A DNA stretch of 64,000 nt, taken from contig NZ_JAHLEF010000016.1 of assembly GCF_018861755.1 (NCBI RefSeq), positions 28,764-92,763 of the forward strand. The letters are read 5' to 3'. Of this stretch, positions 1-8,451 are shown one piece after another. The notes beneath the pieces are model-generated. The model saw nothing but the letters and a program-made list of their open reading frames with translations. It had not been told where the DNA came from and ran no database searches. The position numbers and the translations under genes were made by a program. Origin of the DNA: Clostridium sp. CF012. GTDB taxonomy: Bacteria > Bacillota > Clostridia > Clostridiales > Clostridiaceae. The first letter of the stretch is position 1, and every line of letters begins with the position of its first letter.

Positions 1-69
1 GCTACTGTAGTTTCTTTATTTGATCAAGTTATTGCTTGGAGTAATGCATTAAAAACTTTACGTAAATAG
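1..69 (+). CDS. C-terminal end of an unidentified protein (partial)
   Basis: The window opens inside a plus-strand reading frame that gives 22 residues (ATVVSLFDQVIAW... ending LKTLRK) before a TAG at 67-69. An intrinsic terminator follows within 10 bases, which supports a real gene end. The amphipathic, Trp-containing tail resembles the last helix of NADPH-dependent FMN reductases, but 22 residues are too few to assign a family. It is convergent with the DUF624 gene. Confidence 0.55.
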   Translation, partial: ATVVSLFDQVIAWSNALKTLRK

Positions 70-78
70 ATGTGTAAC

Positions 79-112
79 AAAAACCAGCATTTTAATAATG
101 CTGGTTTTTTAA
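79..112 (+). terminator. Rho-independent terminator
   Basis: Perfect 13-bp inverted repeat, 79-91 against 97-109, with a 5-base loop and a T-run on the plus strand. It lies 10 bases after the stop of the partial plus-strand gene. The A-run at its left edge could also let it stop minus-strand transcripts from the DUF624 gene. Confidence 0.85.
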
Positions 113-165
113 TTATTTATAATTCTATTCAGTTGGTATTTAATAAAAAAGCTCTCTATTTACGC

Positions 166-843
166 TTATAAACGTAAAAATTCTTCTTCTATGTTATTTA
201 ATATTTTGTTATTGCTATACATTAAACAATAGCAAAATAAACTCATTAAAAACAGTATGCTTAAAGCAGGTTGATTATAAAATATGAATCCTACAGTTAT
301 AAACAGACATAAATTCATAATAGGAGTTTTAAAATGTCGCAGCGTGTAGCCACAGGATATCCTAAAAATTACGCTTGTTTTCAAATAAAACCGTGAGATA
401 ATACATAAGGCATACATTCCAACTTGTAATATATAAAATGCTAAACCATAAAAGAAATATACGAATATATGTTGACGAGCTAATAAAATATATTGTATAT
501 CCACATATATTGCAAGAAGTGCAACAACCTCAATTGTCCAAAGGAATATAGATTGTTTAAAGCTATTCTTATAAGCCTTAAAAAAATCATGGGTTATATT
601 TACATCTTTTTCTCTTAGTAGTTTACCCATTGCACCTAAAAGCGCCGTTAAGGCAGGCCCCATAGGAATGCTACATAAGGCAACAAGCCAAGGCGTAGGG
701 CTACTTATAATTCCAGTTAACAGACAAAACATTAATATAGTCATAGGTAGGTTTAATAAAATAAAATAAAAGTTACCTAAAATAAACCACCACAGATAGT
801 TTGAAATTGTAAATATTAGACCTTCACCAAGTTTTTTATTCAT
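166..843 (-). CDS. DUF624 / YesL-family membrane protein
   Basis: The 225-residue integral membrane protein has about five hydrophobic segments. Its N-terminus (GEGLIFTISNYLWWFILGNF) is typical of the DUF624/YesL family. Members sit in carbohydrate-uptake operons of Firmicutes, often beside CUT1 importers, and their biochemical role is unknown. The gene follows the esterase gene by 48 bases with a GGAGG site (minus-strand TTATGGAGGAGTAAATG), so it is probably the last gene of the nan unit. An accessory role in sialoglycan uptake is inference from context. Family call is good; function unknown. Confidence 0.82.
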   Translation of the reverse strand: MNKKLGEGLIFTISNYLWWFILGNFYFILLNLPMTILMFCLLTGIISSPTPWLVALCSIPMGPALTALLGAMGKLLREKDVNITHDFFKAYKNSFKQSIFLWTIEVVALLAIYVDIQYILLARQHIFVYFFYGLAFYILQVGMYALCIISRFYLKTSVIFRISCGYTLRHFKTPIMNLCLFITVGFIFYNQPALSILFLMSLFCYCLMYSNNKILNNIEEEFLRL

Positions 844-891
844 TTACTCCTCCATAAAAAAATTATTAAATTAGCGCTTGTTGAATATGAT

Positions 892-1851
892 TTATAAATT
901 ACTCATAAATTGAAAAATAGCATCATTTGTCTTTGGTAAATCTTCATGCCCAAAGTCGTTATATACTCTTAAAGATTTTTTGCTGGTTATTCTGTTATAT
1001 ACTGCAAATTGAGTTGATGGAGGACATATATTATCCAATAAGGTAGCTGTAAACATAACCTGGCACTTTATGTACTTTGCTAAATTCTTTACATCTATGT
1101 ATCCTAATTTAGTAAATATCTCCTCTTCCTTTTCATGGAGGGGGTCAAAAAACCTAAAGTAGTAATTTAATTCTTCATAAGCGTCCTTTGCAAGATCCAT
1201 TTGCCAAACTCTTTTATAGTCACTTAAAAATGGATATACAGGTGCAATCATTTTAACCTTTGGCTCTAATGCTCCGCAGGCAATAGTTAACCCTCCACCT
1301 TGAGAATAACCCGTTACTCCTACTCTTTTTTCATCAACGTCTTCCATATTCATTACTATTCTTGCAAGCTCTACTGTATCTAAGAATATATGCCTAAACA
1401 AAAGATTATCTGCATTCCCCTCGAGTCCTCTAATTATATGTCCACCGTATGTTGGGCCGACCACACCGCCTACATCTTCTGAAAGTCCGCCTTGCCCCCT
1501 GCAATTCATAGCAACCACAGTATATCCCATGGCTACATAAGCTAGCTTATCAACCCAATCTCCACAATTTCCCCTGTAGCCATGAAACATAATTAGAGCA
1601 GGGTGCTTTTCTAATACATTTTTAGGTTTTAAACATTGCGCATGTATACGAGCACCTCTAACTCCAGTAAAATACATATCAAAACAATCTGCATAGGGTG
1701 TTTTAAAATCACTTCGAATATACTGGGTACAAGGTTCTACTGTTTCTAACTCTTGTATAGCTCTTGACCAATATTCATCAAAATCCTGTGGACAAGGATT
1801 AGTTCCTGTATACTTTTTAAGTTCTTCAATTGGCATATCTAACATTGGCAT
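892..1851 (-). CDS. CE7 acetyl esterase (acetyl xylan esterase / cephalosporin-C deacetylase family)
   Basis: The 319-residue alpha/beta hydrolase matches the CE7 family in length. The CE7 motif RGQGG is at 118-122, the nucleophile Ser183 is in GYSQGGG, and Asp273 (LLDN) and His302 (GHEDL) complete the triad at the usual CE7 spacing. No signal peptide is seen, so it is cytoplasmic. CE7 enzymes remove O-acetyl groups from sugars and small molecules. It sits downstream of nanA, so removal of O-acetyl groups from imported sialic acid or released sugars is a reasonable inference. The annotated family names (xylan, cephalosporin) need not be the substrate. A hairpin with a T-run at 1921-1963 separates it from nanA, so expression may be reduced or partly independent. 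Confidence 0.88.
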   Translation of the reverse strand: MPMLDMPIEELKKYTGTNPCPQDFDEYWSRAIQELETVEPCTQYIRSDFKTPYADCFDMYFTGVRGARIHAQCLKPKNVLEKHPALIMFHGYRGNCGDWVDKLAYVAMGYTVVAMNCRGQGGLSEDVGGVVGPTYGGHIIRGLEGNADNLLFRHIFLDTVELARIVMNMEDVDEKRVGVTGYSQGGGLTIACGALEPKVKMIAPVYPFLSDYKRVWQMDLAKDAYEELNYYFRFFDPLHEKEEEIFTKLGYIDVKNLAKYIKCQVMFTATLLDNICPPSTQFAVYNRITSKKSLRVYNDFGHEDLPKTNDAIFQFMSNL

Positions 1852-1920
1852 TTTTTTATCCCCATTTCAATTAGAATTTAAATCTTTCAATTTTATGAAT
1901 TTCTATACAGTAAACGATAT

Positions 1921-1963
1921 AAAAATAGGTATAGAGCACATTTTACTGTAAAATCTATACCTA
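1921..1963 (-). terminator. Hairpin with T-run after nanA
   Basis: TAGGTATAGA at 1926-1935 pairs perfectly with 1954-1963. On the minus strand the stem is followed by TTTTT. It lies between nanA (stop near 2000) and the esterase gene, so it probably attenuates or ends the nan transcript. It could also protect the mRNA end. Confidence 0.65.
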
Positions 1964-1999
1964 GAATTTCCATACTCTATAATCTTTCTTACAAAATAA

Positions 2000-2911
2000 T
2001 TAACAATATTTTTTTATGGCTTTATCTATCATTTCAGCACATTTCTCAACCTTTGGCATATCTTCATCTATAACAGCTGCAAGCGGTAAACGAACGCCTC
2101 CTATATCCATACCTTTCATTTTTAAAATAGTTTTCATAACGGCATATAAGTTACCATGGCATCCACACATAGCATAGATAATCTCGCAGATATCATATTG
2201 GATTTCCTTTGCTGTTTCCATGTCACCACTTCTGATACATTCATCAGCTTTTATGAATAATTCTGGCATAACAGCATAAGTCCCACCAATACCGCCATCA
2301 GCGCCCATAGCTCTACCGCCAACAAATTGTTCATCTGGACCATTAAAGACTATAAAGTCTTTTCCACCAGCAGCTTTAAACATTTGAATATCCTGTACTG
2401 GCATTGAAGAGTTCTTAACTCCAATAACATGTTTATTTTCACGCATTTTATTAAATAAATCCATAGATAGTGCATATCCTGTTGTTTGTGGAATGTTGTA
2501 TATAATAAAATCTAAATTAGTAGCATTGGCAATACTATTCCAATAATTTTCAATAGCATGTTCTGGTAATCTGAAGTAAATTGGTGGAATAGACGCGATA
2601 GCATCTACTCCGCATTCCTCTGCATGTTTAGCAAGTTCAATACTATCTCTTGTTGAAGTTGCTGCGATATGAGCGATGACAGTAATTCTACCTTTTGCAA
2701 CCTTCATTACATTTTCAAGTACTAACTTTCTTTCATCAACATTTTGATAAATGCATTCTCCTGAACTTCCACATACATAAACACCCTTGACACCTTTTCC
2801 TATTAAATACTCTGTAAATGCACGAGTCTTTTCTGGACTAATATCTCCCTTTTCATCGTAGCAAGCATAAAATGCTGGAATAATTCCTTTATATTTATCT
2901 AATTTATTCAT
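2000..2911 (-). CDS. nanA: N-acetylneuraminate lyase (DHDPS/NAL family)
   Basis: Cleaves N-acetylneuraminate to N-acetylmannosamine and pyruvate in the cytoplasm. The 303-residue TIM barrel has the family phosphate/carboxylate loop GSSGE (48-52), the catalytic Tyr138 in YNIPQTTG and the Schiff-base Lys166 in GVKNSS. The YNIP-x-x-TG form is that of sialate lyases rather than dihydrodipicolinate synthase. Neighbours confirm this: nanE, a sugar ABC importer, a ROK kinase, a YhcH protein and a GntR regulator are adjacent and co-oriented. Length is normal and no key residue is missing. Confidence 0.93.
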   Translation of the reverse strand: MNKLDKYKGIIPAFYACYDEKGDISPEKTRAFTEYLIGKGVKGVYVCGSSGECIYQNVDERKLVLENVMKVAKGRITVIAHIAATSTRDSIELAKHAEECGVDAIASIPPIYFRLPEHAIENYWNSIANATNLDFIIYNIPQTTGYALSMDLFNKMRENKHVIGVKNSSMPVQDIQMFKAAGGKDFIVFNGPDEQFVGGRAMGADGGIGGTYAVMPELFIKADECIRSGDMETAKEIQYDICEIIYAMCGCHGNLYAVMKTILKMKGMDIGGVRLPLAAVIDEDMPKVEKCAEMIDKAIKKYC

Positions 2912-2999
2912 AATTTTTCTCCTATCGTATAATTTTTATTTTATAATAGCACAAACCACTATTATAATCCTAATTTCATACCACCCTTTTAGTTTATTA

Positions 3000-3830
3000 T
3001 TAGCCTTTTACAGCTCCCATGGTTATACCTTGGGTAAAGTTCTTTTGGAAGGCAATAAATATTATTATCATTGGAAGTGATGCCAATGCTGCTCCAGCCA
3101 TTATTACACCGTAATTTGTTGTAAATTCTTGTTGCAGTAATGCTACTCCTAAAGGTAAAGTCATCATGTTTGCACTTCTAATTGTAATAAGCTGCATGAA
3201 GTAATCATTCCAAGCACTTATAAATGTAAATATAGCTAGTGCCCCAACTCCTGGTTTTACCAGTGGCAGTACAATACTCCAGAAGGTTCTGAGTTCTGAA
3301 CACCCATCAATTCTTGCTGCCTCTATCAATTCATTAGGAACCCCTTGTGAGAACTGTTTCATTAAGAATACTCCAAACGGCCAACCTGCTGCTGGAAGTA
3401 TAAGTCCTTGATAAGTATTTATCCAATGAAGCTTTGACAATATTGTGAATAATGGAATCATAACTACCTGCTTTGGTAATGCCATAGCCACGATTAATGA
3501 CCAGAATATAAAGTTTCTTCCTGGAAATCTCTTTTTTGCTAGGGCATAACCAGCCATTGTAGCCGTTAAACATACTATAAACATTGTAGCAAAAGCAATT
3601 ATAAAGCTGTTTGCTGTCCACCTAAGCAGTGGTGATTTTGCGAGTTCTGTAAAGTTTTCAAGGGTTGGAGTTTTAGGAAACCACTCTGGTGGTATCTGTA
3701 CGGTTACACTTTGTGGCTTGAAAGCTCCAGTTGCAATCCAGTAAAAGGGGAATATAAATATTATAGCAAGTATTATGATTATTATCATAGATATTATTTG
3801 TTTTAATGATTGTCTTTTTAACCATTTCAT
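3000..3830 (-). CDS. Sialic-acid ABC importer permease (CUT1, MalG-like)
   Basis: Inner-membrane permease with about six membrane segments. It has the EAA loop typical of binding-protein-dependent permeases (EAARIDGCSELRTFWSIVLPLVKPG, split here only for description) and the C-terminal MGAVKG common in MalG-type subunits. The ATG at 3830 is chosen because a GGAGG lies 9 bases upstream; a TTG further upstream abuts that site. It lies 18 bases after the partner permease. The substrate is inferred from nanA and nanE on both sides, as in SatABC-type sialate importers. No ATPase gene is present in the operon. Confidence 0.88.
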   Translation of the reverse strand: MKWLKRQSLKQIISMIIIIILAIIFIFPFYWIATGAFKPQSVTVQIPPEWFPKTPTLENFTELAKSPLLRWTANSFIIAFATMFIVCLTATMAGYALAKKRFPGRNFIFWSLIVAMALPKQVVMIPLFTILSKLHWINTYQGLILPAAGWPFGVFLMKQFSQGVPNELIEAARIDGCSELRTFWSIVLPLVKPGVGALAIFTFISAWNDYFMQLITIRSANMMTLPLGVALLQQEFTTNYGVIMAGAALASLPMIIIFIAFQKNFTQGITMGAVKG

Positions 3831-3848
3831 TAATGTCAACCTCCAATA

Positions 3849-4763
3849 TTAGTAATCAACTTCATCTCCAAAGAATTTGAATTGAACTATTGATATAGTC
3901 ATTATTATTACAGCAAGCACAACTCCCATTGAAGATGCTAATCCATATTTATTCAAAGTGAAGGCTCTTTCATAAACCAAATACATTACTGTTGAGGTTG
4001 AATAAGCTGGTCCACCGGAAGTTAAAAGTTGGATTATAGAGAAACATTGGAAGGAATTTATTGTTGTAATAATTACAATGTATAAAGTTGTTGGCATTAA
4101 TAAAGGCCATGTAATATGTCTAAATATTTCCCAGGATGTAGCTCCATCAATTTCAGCTGCCTCAAGATATGAAGTTGGTACATTACCAAGAGATGCAACA
4201 TAAAGTATTATTGGTTGTCCAACTGATAGTGTTACAAGTACTACAATCATACAACCTAAAGCATATTTGGGATCCCCGAGCCATCCAACTGGATCCATTC
4301 CGAACTTGGAAGTAATATAGTTTAGTATACCGAAGTTTGGATGAAATATCCAACCCCAAACAACTGTTATGCTTACAACTGAACATACTGTTGGCAGATA
4401 AAATATACCTCTAAATAAAGATCTTATTCCAGCTGACTTTTTATAAATATTTATAGACACGAATAATGACAAGAGTATAACAAGAGGAACATTTGCTATA
4501 ACTAATATTAAAGTATTTACAACAGATTTTATAAATATATCATCCTGTATTAACGTTTTGTAATTCTCCAGTCCAATAAATTTAAAATTCCTAAGCGAGT
4601 ATTCAAAAAAACTTATATATATGCCCTTAATCATTGGATAAATAACAAAAGTTATAAAGAAAATCAACATAGGTGTAAGAAATAAATAAGCTGAAATCCA
4701 TTCTCTTATATGTGCTTTGCTTACCTTTTTCTTAGGCATTATGCTATTATCTATATTCTGCAT
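3849..4763 (-). CDS. Sialic-acid ABC importer permease (CUT1, MalF-like)
   Basis: The 304-residue permease has a cytoplasmic N-terminus followed by six predicted membrane segments. Its EAA loop reads EAAEIDGATSWEIFRHITWP. A GGAGGTG site lies just upstream of the ATG. It pairs with the MalG-like permease downstream to form the membrane channel of a CUT1 importer. The binding-protein gene lies upstream across a 132-base gap that contains a large hairpin. Specificity for sialic acid is inferred from operon context. Confidence 0.88.
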   Translation of the reverse strand: MQNIDNSIMPKKKVSKAHIREWISAYLFLTPMLIFFITFVIYPMIKGIYISFFEYSLRNFKFIGLENYKTLIQDDIFIKSVVNTLILVIANVPLVILLSLFVSINIYKKSAGIRSLFRGIFYLPTVCSVVSITVVWGWIFHPNFGILNYITSKFGMDPVGWLGDPKYALGCMIVVLVTLSVGQPIILYVASLGNVPTSYLEAAEIDGATSWEIFRHITWPLLMPTTLYIVIITTINSFQCFSIIQLLTSGGPAYSTSTVMYLVYERAFTLNKYGLASSMGVVLAVIIMTISIVQFKFFGDEVDY

Positions 4764-4855
4764 GTGGACACCTCCATTTTATTTATAAACCACCGATGAA
4801 TTGAAAAGTCATGTCATTTAGCCAAGCTAAGGAATCATGTTCAAATTCATATTAA

Positions 4856-4890
4856 ATCCATAGGTCGTAGTTAGTCCACGACCTATGGAT
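4856..4890 (-). other. Intercistronic hairpin between binding-protein and permease genes
   Basis: Perfect 13-bp stem, 4856-4868 against 4878-4890, with a 9-base loop, directly after the stop of the binding-protein gene. There is no T-run on the minus strand, so a simple terminator is unlikely. Such hairpins can stabilise upstream mRNA and give more binding protein than permease. Equivalent hairpins lie in the other two sugar operons of this window. Confidence 0.75.
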
Positions 4891-4895
4891 TCAAA

Positions 4896-6239
4896 CTATT
4901 TCTTAATTAAAGTGGCATTTGCTTTTGTAACAAATTCATCTAATCCTTTTTGTGCTGTTTGTTTTGCAAGTAATACGTTTTGAAGCATTGGGAAGTAGAA
5001 AGTTCTCATTTCAGCAAACCCTGGAACTTGATTATAATATGTTCCTAAGTATTTGATCATACTTTCACAATATATTGATTCTGGATCTGTATAAAGTCCT
5101 GTTACAGAAGTTTTAACTGAGAAACCACCTGTCTGAAGTAAAGTTTCTTTAGCTGTAGCTGAGTCGTTAGCAATGAATTCTACAAGTTTTTTCGCTGCTG
5201 CAATTTTATCTGCATCCTTGTTGTCAAATACACCCATACCGCCTATATAAGCTTCTAAAGCTGGCTTAACTGAAGTATTTGGTGTTGGATAAGGAATAAA
5301 TACCTCTTCGAATGCTGTCTTCTTCTTAGATGCACTTGTACCCATTAATACTTTATTATAAAGTGGTGCCATGGCTATTTTTTCACCTAAGTACATATCA
5401 ATTACGTCATTTGAAGCAAGTGCTTCCCCACCCTTTAATGTTAACCCTAATTTAACAGAGTCTGCAATCCATTGAAGAGCTTTTCCGTTGCTAGGATCAT
5501 TCAGAGTATATTTTGATAAATCAGAAGCTACTGTTCCAACTCCACCCATATTAGAAATATATGCTCTAGTTCCTTGATCTCCAGCACTTGACTTAGCATA
5601 AAATGCTGTAGGTGCTGCGAGTGTTGGAATTTTTTCCTTTATAGCTTTTAAAAGTGCATAATATTCATCATTAGTCCATAATCTGTCTGGTTTGCCTAAT
5701 GGAAGCATGCTTGTTAAACCAGCTTTATCAAGCATAGTTTTGTTAACTACCATCATATTAGGCGAAATATTAACTGGATACATGTAGAACTTGCCATCTA
5801 ATGAACAAGGATCTAATATTTTTTTAGCGATGTCCTTTTTCATGGTATCTGTAAACAGGTCATCTAATGGTACCATTACTCCATTTCTAGCATAATCTAT
5901 AATTCTACCAGGATAATCATATACAAGGTCTGGTGCTGAATTTGATGCAATTGCTGTATTAAGCTTTTGAGGACCACTTGCAAAGTCAATCATTTCAATA
6001 TTAACTTTAATGTTTGGATATTTTTTATTAAAGTTTTCAATAATTTTCTTTTCATAATCTCCTGATGAAGCTGTCTTGAAATTTGGGTAGTCCCACCAAG
6101 TTATTTCTACTGGCTTCCCAGTTTCTGATGTCTTCCCAGCTTCTGGTGTAGGTGTAGGTGATTTGCTAGCACATCCTGCGAGTAGACTAACTGACATTGA
6201 AAGGGCAAGAATTGATGTGAGTAATTTATTTTTTTTCAT
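4896..6239 (-). CDS. Sialic-acid ABC importer, substrate-binding lipoprotein
   Basis: The 447-residue extracytoplasmic solute-binding protein (family 1) has a lipoprotein signal peptide: KKNK, a hydrophobic core, and lipobox LLAGC with Cys23. A Thr/Pro-rich linker (SKSPTPTPEAGK) follows. It is the first subunit gene of the importer and follows nanE by 65 bases. It would be anchored to the outer face of the membrane and hand sugar to the two downstream permeases. Sialic acid (Neu5Ac) as ligand is inferred from the nan genes around it; the sequence alone shows only the family. Confidence 0.9.
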   Translation of the reverse strand: MKKNKLLTSILALSMSVSLLAGCASKSPTPTPEAGKTSETGKPVEITWWDYPNFKTASSGDYEKKIIENFNKKYPNIKVNIEMIDFASGPQKLNTAIASNSAPDLVYDYPGRIIDYARNGVMVPLDDLFTDTMKKDIAKKILDPCSLDGKFYMYPVNISPNMMVVNKTMLDKAGLTSMLPLGKPDRLWTNDEYYALLKAIKEKIPTLAAPTAFYAKSSAGDQGTRAYISNMGGVGTVASDLSKYTLNDPSNGKALQWIADSVKLGLTLKGGEALASNDVIDMYLGEKIAMAPLYNKVLMGTSASKKKTAFEEVFIPYPTPNTSVKPALEAYIGGMGVFDNKDADKIAAAKKLVEFIANDSATAKETLLQTGGFSVKTSVTGLYTDPESIYCESMIKYLGTYYNQVPGFAEMRTFYFPMLQNVLLAKQTAQKGLDEFVTKANATLIKK

Positions 6240-6304
6240 TTTTTGTCCCCCTTAATAATTTTATTATATTACTATTATTCATATTAAATAATATAATTTT
6301 CACT

Positions 6305-7003
6305 TTATATTTTAGCTTTATTTACTAAGTCTACAAACTTCTTAGTAATTAATTGTGGCCTTGTTATTGCCCCACCAGCCACTACAGCAAAGGCTCCCAT
6401 TTCTAAGCATTTAACAGCAAGCTCTGGAGTTTCAACATTTCCTTCTGCTATTATTGGTATATTTAAAACTACTTTTAACTTCTCAATCAATTCAATATCC
6501 GGTTTAGGTCTATTTAAAGTATACTCAGTATAGCCACTTAGTGTAGTGGAAACTATATCAAAGCCAATTCTTTCAGCTTCCACAGCTTCCTCAAAGTCAG
6601 ATATATCAGCCATTATAAGTCCATTATATATTTTTCTTATATCATTATAAAATTCTTCAAGAGTTTTTCCATCTGGTCTAGGCCTTCTAGTTGCATCTAC
6701 TGCAATTATTTCAGCGTTAACAGGGAGCAAGCTCTTTACCTCCTCTATAGTAGGTGTAATATATACATTATTATTCCCATATACCTTTTTATAAATCGCT
6801 ATTAAAGTCAGCTTAACATTTTCCTTGATTTCTATACAATCTTGTGGAGTATTAGCTCTAATTCCAACCGCTCCACCCATTTCAGCTGCTTTGGCCATAC
6901 GCATCATTATGGTAGAACTATGAAGAGGTTCATCTTCAAGAGCTTGACAGGATACTATCATTCCTCCTTTTATGTTTTTAAGTGTGTCCGTTGAACTTTT
7001 CAT
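6305..7003 (-). CDS. nanE: N-acetylmannosamine-6-phosphate 2-epimerase
   Basis: Converts ManNAc-6-phosphate to GlcNAc-6-phosphate, the last step before the amino-sugar pathway. The 232-residue TIM barrel shows typical NanE features: GGMIVSCQ near the start, [23 protein letters not shown] and a C-terminal phosphate-binding stretch IIAEGNV...[10 protein letters not shown]. It is the first gene of the second nan transcript. A promoter (-10 at 7080-7085, -35 at 7103-7108) with an overlapping operator lies upstream. No nagA or nagB is in the window, so the product is processed by enzymes encoded elsewhere. Confidence 0.93.
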   Translation of the reverse strand: MKSSTDTLKNIKGGMIVSCQALEDEPLHSSTIMMRMAKAAEMGGAVGIRANTPQDCIEIKENVKLTLIAIYKKVYGNNNVYITPTIEEVKSLLPVNAEIIAVDATRRPRPDGKTLEEFYNDIRKIYNGLIMADISDFEEAVEAERIGFDIVSTTLSGYTEYTLNRPKPDIELIEKLKVVLNIPIIAEGNVETPELAVKCLEMGAFAVVAGGAITRPQLITKKFVDLVNKAKI

Positions 7004-7079
7004 TTTATCTACCTCCGGTACTAAACAAAGTAATTGTGTAACCCTTTACTATAAGTTTCAATTCTTTGTTTCTGAAATT

Positions 7080-7137
7080 ATTATATCACTCATTTTTTAT
7101 ATTGTCTATACAAAATTAATATTTGTATAGACAATAT
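7080..7137 (-). promoter_or_regulatory. nanE promoter with overlapping GntR-type operator
   Basis: On the minus strand a TAGACA -35 (7103-7108), a 17-base spacer and a TATAAT -10 (7080-7085) form a good promoter. The -35 lies inside a near-perfect inverted repeat, 7099-7114 against 7122-7137, with core TTGTATAGACAAT. A further half-like match, CTGTATATACAATG, follows at 7144-7157. A repressor bound here would hide the -35 box. The GntR-family gene immediately upstream is the obvious candidate. Confidence 0.85.
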
Positions 7138-7165
7138 TATAATCTGTATATACAATGTATTTGAA

Positions 7166-7202
7166 TAAAAAAAGTAATCCCGCATTAGTGCAGAATTACT
7201 TT
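7166..7202 (-). terminator. Terminator after the GntR gene
   Basis: AAAGTAAT at 7171-7178 pairs with ATTACTTT at 7195-7202, with an additional inner GCA/TGC pairing. On the minus strand the stem runs into T7. It starts a few bases after the GntR stop and ends the nanK-yhcH-gntR transcript, so nanE depends on its own promoter. Confidence 0.82.
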
Positions 7203-7207
7203 ATGAA

Positions 7208-7939
7208 TTAATGATTTGTATTAAAAAATATCATATCAAAGCTATATCTATCAGGATTATATATAGTTTTTGTATATTCAATAGGACATTCATCTTCATT
7301 ATATATAATTTTTAAAGAAACAAGTCCAAAGCCTTTTGTCTTCCCCAGTAACATTTCTGCTTCTTTTTTACTCATATTAGTAGCTTTAATATTTTGCTTC
7401 ATATAATTAAAGGTTACATTATATTCTTCTTTCATTAATTTATAAAGAGAACATTGTACCAAATTATATTTCATGAGGTCATTATAATATTTTTCTGGAA
7501 GATAACAAAATTCAAGAGCCATAGGTTCATTATTTGCGAGTCTTAATCTATTTATAAAATATACCTCTTCATTGTCCGAAAGTTGAAGTTTTAACTTAAT
7601 TTCACTACTCGGTGCAATTTTTTCAAAATATAATACTTTACTGCTTGGTATAAGTCCTCTTTTCTCCATATCCTCGCTAAAGCTTTCAATCTCTAACTTT
7701 TTTTCAATAACCTCTTTAGAAATAAAGGCGCCTTTACCAGGTATTTTATAAAGGACTCCCTGATGAACAAGGTTAGAAATCGCCTGCCTAATAGTCATCC
7801 TGCTAACCCCAAAAAGCTCTGTAAGTTCTCGTTCAGTAGGTAGCGATTCCCCAGGAAGATAAACTCTCTCTTTAATTTTTTTCCTGATAAACTCTTCTAA
7901 TTGAACATAAATAGGTATTGATGAATTTTTATCTAACAT
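7208..7939 (-). CDS. GntR-family transcriptional regulator (HutC/UTRA type), nan repressor
   Basis: The 243-residue protein has an N-terminal winged helix (residues ~5-75; LPTERELTELFGVSRMTIRQ is the GntR recognition region, then GKGAFIS) and a C-terminal UTRA ligand-binding domain (~95-235). It is the third gene of the upstream nan transcript. Two matching operators overlap the -35 boxes of both nan promoters (7099-7137 and 9633-9666), so it most likely represses both units and itself. The inducer is not shown by sequence; ManNAc-6-P or GlcNAc-6-P are reasonable guesses. The name nanR is avoided because the E. coli NanR belongs to another GntR subfamily. Confidence 0.9.
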   Translation of the reverse strand: MLDKNSSIPIYVQLEEFIRKKIKERVYLPGESLPTERELTELFGVSRMTIRQAISNLVHQGVLYKIPGKGAFISKEVIEKKLEIESFSEDMEKRGLIPSSKVLYFEKIAPSSEIKLKLQLSDNEEVYFINRLRLANNEPMALEFCYLPEKYYNDLMKYNLVQCSLYKLMKEEYNVTFNYMKQNIKATNMSKKEAEMLLGKTKGFGLVSLKIIYNEDECPIEYTKTIYNPDRYSFDMIFFNTNH

Positions 7940-7970
7940 TGAAACAACCTCCCATAAATCTTAGAGACTA

Positions 7971-8420
7971 CTATACCCTTACCTTTACAACTATCTTTTT
8001 AACTTTTCTTTTTTCTTTAACAAATATGCCCGGCATATGTGCGTCTTCAGGGAACAAAACGAAAAACTCTCCCTCATTAAGTAATATTAATCTAGGTTTT
8101 CCGGTAAGTAGCATGAAGTCATTTTCTTCACTATAAGGAGAAGAAACTTCTAATTTATCAATTGTGACGTAGCCCATATTTTCTGAGCCTTCTAGTAGGT
8201 ATTGTATATCTATGTATTTTTTATGTGCCTCATATTTTGCATTTTCTAAATCCTTAGTTTCATATTCTTGCACCATTGCAAATATACTTTCCCCGTCAAT
8301 TTCATACTTTCCAAGTGGTAAAGAACCTAAGTCTTCTCTGTTTAAAAATTGAAAGGCTTTTTCAAAATTTCTATTTAATGCTTCATATTTTTTACAATTC
8401 ACAATGTTATCTAATATCAT
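7971..8420 (-). CDS. YhcH/YjgK/YiaL (DUF386) family protein, sialic-acid anomerase-like
   Basis: The 149-residue single-domain beta-barrel protein is of normal family length. Family features include the central HKKYIDIQYLLEGSENMGY and a late FFVLFPEDAHMPG with conserved metal-binding-type Glu/His residues. Family members occur in nan operons, where the E. coli member NanQ acts on sialic-acid anomers. The gene lies between the ROK kinase (31 bases) and the GntR regulator (31 bases). A role in opening or mutarotation of sialic acid or ManNAc is inference from family plus context. Confidence 0.87.
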   Translation of the reverse strand: MILDNIVNCKKYEALNRNFEKAFQFLNREDLGSLPLGKYEIDGESIFAMVQEYETKDLENAKYEAHKKYIDIQYLLEGSENMGYVTIDKLEVSSPYSEENDFMLLTGKPRLILLNEGEFFVLFPEDAHMPGIFVKEKRKVKKIVVKVRV

Positions 8421-8451
8421 TTAAATAGCTCCTCATATATATATTTTAACT

